Below the pieces are notes generated by a model, which saw only the letters and a program-made list of their open reading frames with translations, had not been told where the DNA came from and searched no databases. A program made the position numbers and the translations under genes. 60,012 nt of DNA from Rubrolithibacter sp043763625 (lineage in GTDB: Bacteria > Bacteroidota > Bacteroidia > Sphingobacteriales > Sphingobacteriaceae): positions 1 through 60,012 of the forward strand of contig JAYULL010000055.1 in the NCBI GenBank assembly GCA_043763625.1, in the 5' to 3' direction. This document shows positions 6,301 through 12,803 of this stretch, in pieces. Within the stretch, counting starts at the first letter, position 1. Each line of letters starts with the position of its first letter.

Positions 6301-6933
6301 TTAAATGCTTGAAAAATTAAGATTGATGTTTTGCCACTCGCCATCTACCTTGCTTTCGAAGGTGATGTAAGATTTACTTTCGGAGCTTGTCCAGCTTTCT
6401 TTTAAAAGGCGAATACCTTCTTTCCAATTTTGATCATCGAACGTCTCTTCCATCGCGTAAAGTTTTTGCACAAGTTTGATATCAAGCTTTCCCTTTTTGC
6501 GTTCCAATAGAGAAGTGATAAGCTGTTTAGTGCGGCCGTGATCTTTGTAATGGCTGTTTACAAAGTCAATGATGTGCTTTTCGGCTTGTGCGCTCCGCTC
6601 GTCGAAAAAGCCTAAATCTTGATTCGAGAACTTAACCCGGATTCCCTCGGCTAATTCTAAGGTGAAGTTTCCCTTGCCGCCTTCATGCCGCTTGCTGTAC
6701 TTGCAAAGCAGATCGTACTGCGTTTTCATTTGCTCAAACGCTTTATCCTTAAAAGCTTTCAGTACTTTGCTTAATCCCTGCGCATCAAGTACTAATTCGC
6801 GTACTGTTTGAGTTTTTAAAGACTCGTAAGCCTCTCGCTCCTGCTTTTCCTGAGCTACTTTAGCAGCTCTTTTTTCGTTCAAAAGAGCCTCTAATTGCTC
6901 CTCCGATAAATTTTGAATGTCCAATGTTTCCAT
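6301..6933 (-). CDS. DUF3164 protein of Mu-like phages
   Basis: The protein has 210 residues. A long charged coiled-coil N-terminus (SEEQLEALLNEKRAAKVAQE) leads into the DUF3164 core with GKGNFTLELAEGIRVKFSNQ, FFDERSAQAEKHIIDFVNSH and the C-terminal strand pair YITFESKVDGEWQNINLNF. The family occurs in the early region of Mu-like and related phages. Its size and place between the transposition genes and gemA match the position of Gam in Mu, but no end-protection activity is established for DUF3164. Confidence 0.8.
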   Translation of the reverse strand: METLDIQNLSEEQLEALLNEKRAAKVAQEKQEREAYESLKTQTVRELVLDAQGLSKVLKAFKDKAFEQMKTQYDLLCKYSKRHEGGKGNFTLELAEGIRVKFSNQDLGFFDERSAQAEKHIIDFVNSHYKDHGRTKQLITSLLERKKGKLDIKLVQKLYAMEETFDDQNWKEGIRLLKESWTSSESKSYITFESKVDGEWQNINLNFSSI

Positions 6934-6934
6934 A

Positions 6935-7291
6935 TTATTTATTTAAAAAGTGAGTGTTTTTAATACCGGTGTTAAAGCTGTAAAGCCTGTCGATCTCATG
7001 CAAAAGCTGCGTGGCAACGTTGCATTCGTATTGAAATATGGTGCGGTCTATTGCTTGCTGATCAAACCAAATAGCAAAAGCGATTGCCTCTTCGGGACTT
7101 AGCAGCACGCTGTAAGTGTCGTTCGGCTTGTAGGTTTGCAGCCTATTGCGCATTTTAATCCAAACCTTTTCTACCAAAAGGCCAAGCAGCTTTTCCGCTT
7201 TATCCTTGGGTTTATAGGCCGATAAAAGGTGATCAATCAGCACATACATGCCGTCTAACCGGCTGCGGTTAAGCTTAATTTTAGTTTTCAT
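6935..7291 (-). CDS. Hypothetical helical phage protein
   Basis: The protein has 118 residues, almost all helical, with LLSPEEAIAFAIWFDQQAID and repeated Leu/Lys heptads. It is separated from the DUF3164 gene by one base and overlaps the upstream gene by 11 bases. No family recognised; the operon position suggests an early function. Confidence 0.55.
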   Translation of the reverse strand: MKTKIKLNRSRLDGMYVLIDHLLSAYKPKDKAEKLLGLLVEKVWIKMRNRLQTYKPNDTYSVLLSPEEAIAFAIWFDQQAIDRTIFQYECNVATQLLHEIDRLYSFNTGIKNTHFLNK

Positions 7292-7583
7292 GCTCTACCT
7301 CCATTTCTGCAATTTTTGAAATACAGCGTTTGTATTTTTCAGTAAACTCCTTGTTGCGGCCCAGCTTCTCGTATACACGCCATTTCCAATTGCTGAAAAG
7401 GGTTTTGTTTTTAATGTCGAATACTGCGCAAATCCTGTCCGGATGGATATACTCTTCGCGCATAATGGTGAAAGCGATATCCCGAGCGTCCACATCGTTA
7501 AAGTGCCTGTCGCATAAAATGCTTTTCACTTCAATGTTTAGTGTTTCTGAAACTAAGGCGAGTACTTCGGTAGCCGTCATCAT
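7281..7583 (-). CDS. Small protein resembling DnaA domain IV (DNA-binding)
   Basis: The protein has 100 residues from the ATG at 7583. A longer frame exists upstream but would lie wholly inside the previous gene; tandem ATGs at 7578-7583 overlap that gene's stop. The layout follows DnaA domain IV: an opening helix (VLALVSETLNIEVKSIL), the R-x-x-x-V-x-AR-x-I-A block (RHFNDVDARDIAFTIMREE), a helix-turn-helix (IHPDRICAVFDI) and a closing helix with FTEKYKRC. The DHTTV-like signature that contacts the DnaA box is replaced by NKTLFSN, so its target is probably not a standard DnaA box. Confidence 0.55.
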   Translation of the reverse strand: MMTATEVLALVSETLNIEVKSILCDRHFNDVDARDIAFTIMREEYIHPDRICAVFDIKNKTLFSNWKWRVYEKLGRNKEFTEKYKRCISKIAEMEVEHEN

Positions 7584-7984
7584 ATCCCCTCCTCGCTTTC
7601 TGAAATCCGCTTGCTGCCGTCGGCTATCATGGTTTCGATGTGGTTCCAAAAGCTTAGGATAACGGCATCTTGCCATTGCAATAAATAGGTATGTATTGCG
7701 GTGTACTGCTCGGCATCTAAAAGCAGGGTGGTGTACAAACTTTCGTCTCGCGTCATCCACTGATTGCGCCACCAGCCCCAAAACATTGCGCTGCGGGTGA
7801 TGACTTTAATGTCAAGCTCTTGCAGGCTGCGCAGCTGATCTTCTACAAATTGAACTCCCGCCTCAAACTGAAAGTGGTTGTATTGCTCAATCGGCCAGCC
7901 TATACGGTTGCAGATAAGCTGTTGTAGCGTTTCTTTCTTAATCGCTGCCGCTTGCACGTGTGGGATTTTAGTTAGCGTGTCCAT
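7580..7984 (-). CDS. Hypothetical phage protein
   Basis: The protein has 134 residues, Trp/Gln-rich (FWGWWRNQW), predicted mainly helical. It overlaps the XRE regulator gene upstream by 17 bases and the DnaA-like gene downstream by 4. The name of its family is not known to me. The tight overlaps show it is translated with the early operon. Confidence 0.5.
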   Translation of the reverse strand: MDTLTKIPHVQAAAIKKETLQQLICNRIGWPIEQYNHFQFEAGVQFVEDQLRSLQELDIKVITRSAMFWGWWRNQWMTRDESLYTTLLLDAEQYTAIHTYLLQWQDAVILSFWNHIETMIADGSKRISESEEGI

Positions 7985-8309
7985 TGGCTTTATTAAATTT
8001 TTCAGTCTTTTCGTTTAACCGGTCGGCCGCTTGCTTAACGGCTTGTTTTTGCTCCTCAAGCCTTTTTTGTAGCTCCGCTGATTCTAACCGAGGTTGAATA
8101 TTGGTTGTCAAAAAATCATCAATAGATACTCCGCCGAATTGGCAAATAGCGTTTAGATCATCGTAACCCGGTGTAGAACTGCCGCTTTCCCATTGTTGGT
8201 AATTGTGGCGGCTCACGTCTAATTTGAAAGCAATTTGCGCTTGTGTGTAACCTCTGCTTTTGCGTAAAAGCTTTACATTTTCTTTGAAGTTCCTTTCGAG
8301 TGTGTTCAT
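7968..8309 (-). CDS. XRE-family HTH regulator of phage
   Basis: The protein has 113 residues from the ATG at 8309. Residues 4-65 are a Cro/CI-type HTH: FKENVKLLRKSRGYTQAQIA, LDVSRHNYQQWESGSSTPGY and a DDLNAIC helix, with the usual WE-G-ST-P motif. The C-terminal 45 residues are a coiled coil (LQKRLEEQKQAVKQAADRL), which would give dimerisation. It sits one base after the MuB-like gene, so it is probably a second early regulator distinct from the S24-type repressor at 11585-12487. Confidence 0.8.
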   Translation of the reverse strand: MNTLERNFKENVKLLRKSRGYTQAQIAFKLDVSRHNYQQWESGSSTPGYDDLNAICQFGGVSIDDFLTTNIQPRLESAELQKRLEEQKQAVKQAADRLNEKTEKFNKANGHAN

Positions 8310-8310
8310 T

Positions 8311-9159
8311 TTATATGGCTCCTTTCTTTTTAGCGGCTTGTACAAGTTTTTTAACCCGGCGCAAATCATAATCACAGTCGTTGTATATCTCTGCAATCTT
8401 ATTTTCGTCGAGAATACCGTTTGCTCTGATTATGGCTTCAATGTCTGCCCGAGAGGTTGGTTTAAGCACAATGAATTTCTTATCAAGGCGGCTGTACAGT
8501 TCTTTATAGCCTTTTTTGTTTAGCCTGATACCCGTTTCTATTCGGCGTTTCAGGTGATCGGTAGCCATAACCACGATACCTGCATGACCTTCTAAGCGGT
8601 TGTAAATGCTGATTAGCGCACACAAGATATTGTCGTGCACTTTGTCGATCTCGTCAAAAACGAACAAGGGTTGATGAGTCCTCCATACATGGCGCACTAA
8701 GTCAATCATCATTTCAGGTATGCTGCCTGATATATCTAAATTGGCCGACCGAAGTATTTCTTCAAGAAAAGTTTTTCTGTTCCAAAACTCATCGCATTTA
8801 ACGTGGTAGATGTGCGAATACTTTTTGCTGAAGCTTTTGGCAGCTTCTGTTTTACCGACACTGGCATCGCCGATAACGCCGAAAACGATACCGCTCTGTT
8901 TAGCATCCAAAAACAGATGCCCCAACTTTTTGAAATTCGGTGTTTCTACTACAACCCATTGTACCTGATGTACGCCGATCTGACTGGCTACTGTCATCCA
9001 CAATTCGTTGCTGATCTTTTCCCATTTACCGTTAATCATGTTGCTGATATTGGCAACGGAAATGTTTTGGAGAGACAAAGACGCTTTGTTTTGGCTCTCG
9101 AATCCCTCCACATACTTGCGGAGATGGCAGCTAATTAGTTCTTTTGTATCGTTATGCAT
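8311..9159 (-). CDS. MuB-like AAA ATPase, transposition target activator
   Basis: The protein has 282 residues. The N-terminal part carries an HTH (VANISNMINGKW, about residues 34-45), as in MuB. The ATPase core has Walker A GDASVGKTEA (about 96-105), Walker B LFVFDEID (about 165-172) and a sensor strand IVVMATD. The C-terminal part (YDLRRVKKLVQAAKKKGAI) is the small helical domain of MuB-type AAA proteins. MuB polymerises on target DNA and delivers it to the transposase while conferring target immunity. It lies 45 bases downstream of the transposase gene, the standard A-B order. Confidence 0.88.
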   Translation of the reverse strand: MHNDTKELISCHLRKYVEGFESQNKASLSLQNISVANISNMINGKWEKISNELWMTVASQIGVHQVQWVVVETPNFKKLGHLFLDAKQSGIVFGVIGDASVGKTEAAKSFSKKYSHIYHVKCDEFWNRKTFLEEILRSANLDISGSIPEMMIDLVRHVWRTHQPLFVFDEIDKVHDNILCALISIYNRLEGHAGIVVMATDHLKRRIETGIRLNKKGYKELYSRLDKKFIVLKPTSRADIEAIIRANGILDENKIAEIYNDCDYDLRRVKKLVQAAKKKGAI

Positions 9160-9204
9160 TTTTACTGTTATTAGAGCTTCGGTTACCGCCGAGGCTTTTC
9201 TTTC

Positions 9205-11217
9205 TTAATAGTCGTCGTATAAACTTTCTTGTGTAGGTTCAGGCTCAGGGAGTAATTTTTGTTCCACAGGCTCGTAGGTGTCGTATTTGCTTTGCAGCAG
9301 GTTTTCCATGCTGTGCCGAATGTTTTTAACCAAGCCACCGCTTTGTAAGTAGCTTTCCGCGTCGATTAATTCGCGTTCTAAATTTTCGTCAGCCGTTTTT
9401 AATCCGTCCGGAGCAACAGAAGAAATTCTTTTCTTCTCAGCCATGCGTTTCCAGTACAGTTTTTGTGTTTCTTCGGTGTGGTCGGCAAGCCCGGCAGGAG
9501 TTCTTTCGTAAGTTTTTGCCACAAATCGCAGTTTATCGCCGTCGGTTACATACACCTTACTCATGTCGAAGCTGTCGTAAAACACCTGCACTTTGCGCCC
9601 TGCATGTTCCGGAAAGAATTTAGATGGTATTTCGTACAGGTACTTTCCACCCATTATTTCTAATCCCTTCGGATTAAGGCGGTTTGAAGAGCCGTTTTTA
9701 GGTTTATGCAGCGTTCCGAAAATTTGCAGGTGTTGCTCGGCGGTGATGGCTTGGTTTAAACTTTTTTCAGATTGTTGGAAAGCTTCAATCCATTCTTGCT
9801 GCCGTGTTTTCCCGGTAGTTTCGTTAACCGTTTGGCGCAACATCTCAAAAACTTTGGCTACATAAGCCGGCATTTCATCAATAGAAGGATAAAGCTTCTT
9901 TACCCTGTCTACTGCTTCCGGATTACGCTGCTCTTGGGCTTGATTATTTCTGTTGCCGTAGTTTATAAAGGTTTTTAATACAGCGTTTAAGTCGTTCCCG
10001 AAAAATTGCTCTATCTTTTTTCCCTGAGCCAGCCTTGCGGTTGCGGCAGTATAGTTTGTGCAAATAGATTGATAGAACAGGTCTAAGTCGTTCCCTTTTC
10101 CTAAACCAAAACGGTCTGTTTTAATCTGATATGGTAAATAATACCCGTTTAACAGCTGTTTAACATGGTTTGCAGCGTTGCGGAAAGCTTCTTTTATAAG
10201 CTCCTTGCTTGGTGTATCAGCAATGGCATAACCTAATGGATAGTTGTTATAGGTGTCGAGAATTACATATAACTCCGGTCGATAAGTGTAACTGGTGTAA
10301 GCTTGGCCTTTTTTGTCCCTTTTCTCTTGGGTAAAATATAAGTCTAAAACATTATCGTCACCATTGATTAAAAGCATTGGTGCCGAAATATTAGTTTGCC
10401 TGATCTGCGGAACAAAGGTTGCGTAGTTTTCAGCTTTACCTTCTCTGTTATAAAGTATAATGTGTTTCTTCCGCTCGTAAAAGGCTCTTATTCCTGCTGT
10501 TGTTAACGTCTTGCGCCCTGTTTCTACAGCCCACTTATTATAGGCAGCCCTAACAACAGCACAATTGAACTGATGATCATGTGCAAGGAGTTTAATCAGG
10601 AAGGATTCGGCAACCTCGTCGGCTATCTTTTTGGTATTGGTATTTCCCCAGCGAAACAGATCAGGCTTAACTAAAGCTTCGTATTTGGGGTGATTATTGA
10701 TAAAATAAGCCTTTATCTTCTCTTTTAATCGCTTTTCGCTGAGAGGTAAATGTACTTTTTCGGAGCTTAAGAGGCTAAATACTGTACTCCAAAACTCGCT
10801 GATCGAAATATTTAAACGATCCTTTAACGCACGTTTATCAGTTGTTAAATACCCGATTGTATTCAGCCAGCTTGCCGCTTTTGTGTATTTCTTAATATAA
10901 TCTTCGGGTAAGCCTAAATTGTTCGGCAACACATACTCGCGATAAAACTGCTCTGCTTTTAAATCCCACTGAATAAGCTCTTTTATTGGTTGTTTGGCAA
11001 TATATTGGTACGGATCGCCGTACTGTTGCCGAACGGCTTCTTTGTATTTTTTAGGAAGTGTTTCGTATTCTATAAGGATTGAGCGGCCGTTTCCCCCTAT
11101 GCCGTAAACAATTATGTTACCTCTCGATTTCGATTGATCATAATTTGGTTTACTCATAAGTTTGGGTACCAACTCCTCAAACTCAAGACATAAGGTAGTA
11201 CTGTTGTGATATTTCAT
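9205..11217 (-). CDS. MuA-type DDE transposase
   Basis: The protein has 670 residues, near MuA length (663). The N-terminal 230 residues hold DNA-binding helices. The rve/RNase H core gives a D-D-E triad that I place at Asp287 (LLINGDDNVLD), Asp368 (QIKTDRFG) and Glu403 (GKKIEQFFGND). A mu-transposase C-terminal beta-barrel follows (about 510-570, VQVFYDSFDMSKVYVTDGD), and a charged tail ends PEPTQESLYDDY, plausibly the part that contacts the MuB-like partner. It catalyses phage integration and replicative transposition. It is the second gene of the leftward operon, 16 bases after the HTH gene. Confidence 0.93.
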   Translation of the reverse strand: MKYHNSTTLCLEFEELVPKLMSKPNYDQSKSRGNIIVYGIGGNGRSILIEYETLPKKYKEAVRQQYGDPYQYIAKQPIKELIQWDLKAEQFYREYVLPNNLGLPEDYIKKYTKAASWLNTIGYLTTDKRALKDRLNISISEFWSTVFSLLSSEKVHLPLSEKRLKEKIKAYFINNHPKYEALVKPDLFRWGNTNTKKIADEVAESFLIKLLAHDHQFNCAVVRAAYNKWAVETGRKTLTTAGIRAFYERKKHIILYNREGKAENYATFVPQIRQTNISAPMLLINGDDNVLDLYFTQEKRDKKGQAYTSYTYRPELYVILDTYNNYPLGYAIADTPSKELIKEAFRNAANHVKQLLNGYYLPYQIKTDRFGLGKGNDLDLFYQSICTNYTAATARLAQGKKIEQFFGNDLNAVLKTFINYGNRNNQAQEQRNPEAVDRVKKLYPSIDEMPAYVAKVFEMLRQTVNETTGKTRQQEWIEAFQQSEKSLNQAITAEQHLQIFGTLHKPKNGSSNRLNPKGLEIMGGKYLYEIPSKFFPEHAGRKVQVFYDSFDMSKVYVTDGDKLRFVAKTYERTPAGLADHTEETQKLYWKRMAEKKRISSVAPDGLKTADENLERELIDAESYLQSGGLVKNIRHSMENLLQSKYDTYEPVEQKLLPEPEPTQESLYDDY

Positions 11218-11233
11218 TTACCCCTCAAAAAAT

Positions 11234-11527
11234 CTATTTACCTTGTTCATCAGTAGAATTAGCCCCCTCAAGCTTTTCCTGCATCCTTACCGCTACCGGC
11301 ACTAATTTTTTAATCTCTTCAACTGCACACTTAAGTCCTTCCGTGAGTAATTGCTCACCAATTTTTATTGCCTTCCCTTTCTTCCCTTTACCATTATTTT
11401 TACCTGATTTAACCGCTTTAACCATATCTAAAGAGCAGTTTGCCACATAAGCGATGTGCTCATAGGTGTATGGCATGTTTTGCACATTTTCGGGACAAGT
11501 CGTTTTATTATTTTTATCTTCGCTCAC
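11234..11527 (-). CDS. Small HTH protein at head of early operon (Ner-like position)
   Basis: I take the GTG at 11527 (97 residues), which has GAAGG seven bases upstream; an ATG at 11476 (80 residues) is a serious alternative. The stretch YEHIAYVANCSLDMVKAVKS reads as a helix-turn-helix, followed by a Gly/Lys-rich linker and a helical C-terminus. It is the first gene of the transposition operon and faces the divergent repressor, the place of ner in Mu, which turns down early transcription. That role is inferred from position. Confidence 0.55.
   Translation of the reverse strand: MSEDKNNKTTCPENVQNMPYTYEHIAYVANCSLDMVKAVKSGKNNGKGKKGKAIKIGEQLLTEGLKCAVEEIKKLVPVAVRMQEKLEGANSTDEQGK
11494..11507 (+). 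promoter_or_regulatory. Phage repeat motif, copy b
   Basis: Reads GACAAGTCGTTTTA, preceded by TTTTCGG exactly as in copy a. It lies at the start of the early operon, near the repressor divergence point, which would suit an operator or an internal activating sequence. Confidence 0.5.
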
Positions 11528-11531
11528 TATA

Positions 11532-11550
11532 TTACACCTTCGTGGTGTAA
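11532..11550. promoter_or_regulatory. Palindromic operator candidate between repressor and early operon
   Basis: TTACACC (11532-11538), a 5-base spacer TTCGT, and GGTGTAA (11544-11550) form a perfect 7-bp inverted repeat in the 57-base divergent gap. It immediately precedes the GTG start chosen for the early HTH gene. It is a natural site for the S24-type repressor or for the Ner-like protein. Confidence 0.6.
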
Positions 11551-11555
11551 ATATC

Positions 11556-11569
11556 CAAACAAGTTTGAA
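11556..11569. promoter_or_regulatory. Repeated dyad CAAACAAGTTTGAA, copy 1
   Basis: Contains the inverted repeat CAAAC-AA-GTTTG and is repeated identically over 14 bases at 11757-11770. A related CAAA-CATA-TTTG dyad is at 11598-11609. All three flank or lie inside the start of the repressor gene, as expected for repressor operators. Confidence 0.5.
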
Positions 11570-11584
11570 CAGTTCCAAATCTTT

Positions 11585-12487
11585 TTGAAGAAAAATACAA
11601 ACATATTTGAAAGAATTTCAGATTATACTGAAAATAAGGGGTTTAAGACATTATCTGATTTAGCTACTTACTTAGGATATACTAATCCTGAGAAGCTTTA
11701 TCGGCTTAAAAGAAATCCTGAGGCGAAGCCGTCTGTAGATATTTTGGAGGATTTGTCAAACAAGTTTGAAAAACTGAACCTTACTTGGATAGTTACCGGA
11801 AGAGGGGAATCTGAATATACCCCTGATCTAACAATGCGTGATCGTGACAATATCTACCTCTCAGAGACTAAAGCCCCCCAATTAAAGCCACCATTTGTAA
11901 GCCCAACTGTAAGCCCAACTGTAAGCCCAGCCCCAAATTTCATCGTTCCAGTCATTGTTACTGTTGATAGCCAAAGCCGCAATAATGTTGTACTGGTAAA
12001 CGCAAAAGCACGGGCTGGTTATCTTTCTGGTTACGGTGATCCGGAGTATATAGAAAACTTACCCGCATTCAACTTTCCGGGCATTCAAAACGGCACTTTT
12101 AGAGCTTTTGAGGTAGTAGGCATGTCAATGTATCCAACGATAAAGGACAAGGATATTGTAATAGGAGAGTGGGTAGAAAGCTTAGAGCATATAAAAGACA
12201 GCGGGATTTATATTTTTGTCACTAAAGACGAGGGAATTGTTATAAAAAGGGCGTTTAATAAGCTGTTTGAGAATAGTTATATACTTGCAAACTCTGATGC
12301 TTACGCTGGCGGCAGCGATTATTTACCGCTTAAAATACATCAAGAAAGCATCTCGGAGATATGGCGTGCAAAGGCTTTTTTATCTACCATATTCGGGCTG
12401 CACGGAAACATTACTCAACGCATCAATACTTTAGAATTAGAGCACCAAACTCTTAAGGAATTACTGCACGATAAAGGATTTATTTAA
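11585..12487 (+). CDS. S24-family (LexA/CI-type) phage repressor
   Basis: The protein has 300 residues from a TTG at 11585; no in-frame ATG is available before the HTH. Residues 12-60 are an N-terminal HTH (FKTLSDLATYLGYTNPEKLY). A linker carries three VSP-x-V repeats (about 100-115). The C-terminal S24 peptidase has cleavage site Ala144-Gly145 (ARAGY), Ser181 in GMSMYPTI and Lys221 in GIVIKRAF, spaced as in LexA. RecA-stimulated self-cleavage and SOS induction are therefore expected. The gene reads toward the prophage end, divergent from the early operon. The SPTVSPTVSP string comes from a tandem DNA repeat. Confidence 0.88.
   Translation: MKKNTNIFERISDYTENKGFKTLSDLATYLGYTNPEKLYRLKRNPEAKPSVDILEDLSNKFEKLNLTWIVTGRGESEYTPDLTMRDRDNIYLSETKAPQLKPPFVSPTVSPTVSPAPNFIVPVIVTVDSQSRNNVVLVNAKARAGYLSGYGDPEYIENLPAFNFPGIQNGTFRAFEVVGMSMYPTIKDKDIVIGEWVESLEHIKDSGIYIFVTKDEGIVIKRAFNKLFENSYILANSDAYAGGSDYLPLKIHQESISEIWRAKAFLSTIFGLHGNITQRINTLELEHQTLKELLHDKGFI
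11757..11770. promoter_or_regulatory. Repeated dyad CAAACAAGTTTGAA, copy 2
   Basis: Identical to 11556-11569 and located inside the repressor coding sequence, where it encodes NKFE. An operator inside the gene is possible; chance identity of coding sequence is less likely over 14 bases but not excluded. Confidence 0.4.
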
Positions 12488-12568
12488 CAGCTATTAAACC
12501 TGTAGTAAACAACCGTTAAATATTCGGCTTCTAAATGGAAGTAGAATGGTATCAAATGGAACCAAGCC

Positions 12569-12584
12569 GGACAAGTCGTTTTTT
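12569..12584 (+). promoter_or_regulatory. Phage repeat motif, copy c (prophage end)
   Basis: Reads GGACAAGTCGTTTTTT. It is followed 65 bases on by copy d in the same orientation. Paired direct sites near the element's end are what MuA-type transposases bind. Confidence 0.55.
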
Positions 12585-12633
12585 GCAATCGGCCTTAATC
12601 GCACCAAAATCGCACATTTTTTTATAGATAATG

Positions 12634-12648
12634 GGACGTATCGTTTTT
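12634..12648 (+). promoter_or_regulatory. Phage repeat motif, copy d (prophage end)
   Basis: Reads GGGACGTATCGTTTTT with two changes from the other copies, and is the outermost copy seen. The likely prophage boundary lies 30-60 bases beyond it. Confidence 0.5.
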
Positions 12649-12691
12649 ACCCCCTTACTCCTCTCATAGGTATTCCAACGTTTAGACATTG

Positions 12692-12726
12692 CAAAGATAA
12701 TTAGGCAGGATGGGGCAGGACGCAAA
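12692..12726 (-). promoter_or_regulatory. Host-type promoter pointing into the prophage
   Basis: On the minus strand TTTG (12723-12726), a 23-base spacer and TATCTTTG (12692-12699) match the Bacteroidota TTTG / TAnnTTTG promoter. The same TATCTTTGCAA occurs ahead of lepA at 30597. Any gene it served was probably cut off by the prophage. Confidence 0.5.
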
Positions 12727-12803
12727 TACTTTTTTTATATTTAATATTTGAAACAGAGTTTATGCTAAACTTCCAACGTAAGCTCGCTATAACCTAAATC
12801 TCC

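Larger units (their letters stand above)
1..12690. mobile_element. Mu-like transposable prophage (early/regulatory half, one end)
   Basis: The stretch holds the diagnostic Mu-like set in Mu-like order: a divergent S24-type repressor, a small HTH gene, a MuA-type DDE transposase (9205-11217), a MuB-type AAA ATPase (8311-9159), a DUF3164 protein and a GemA-like protein, all the early genes reading leftward with tiny gaps or ATGA overlaps. The right boundary is put near 12,690 because phage-specific motif copies stop at 12,648 and a host-style promoter begins at 12,692. The exact end and target duplication cannot be set without the other end. Head and tail genes would lie left of the window. Identity as a Mu-like element is firm; the boundary is inferred. 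Confidence 0.88.
12488..12803. other. Prophage end and host junction, no gene
   Basis: The 316 bases hold two direct copies of the phage motif (12569-12584 and 12634-12648), then a switch to host-type sequence near 12,690 and the leader of the gene at 12804. TGTCTAAACG, read inward from 12688, is a possible terminal sequence of the element. No coding region is convincing; one 45-codon minus-strand frame at 12552-12689 crosses both motif copies. Confidence 0.6.

Noticed and set aside
11898..11931. Short tandem repeat as a CRISPR-like array
   Set aside because: It is three copies of a 12-base unit in the repressor linker coding VSPT, with no spacers.
12552..12689. 45-codon minus-strand frame across the prophage end
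   Set aside because: It crosses both end-motif copies and the likely host junction, and its ATG lies between the promoter -7 box and the expected transcription start.
12718..12736. GGACGCAAATACTTTTTTT as a fifth phage motif
   Set aside because: Spacing between GGAC and the T-run is 8, not 6, and it lies on the host side of the junction, over the host promoter.
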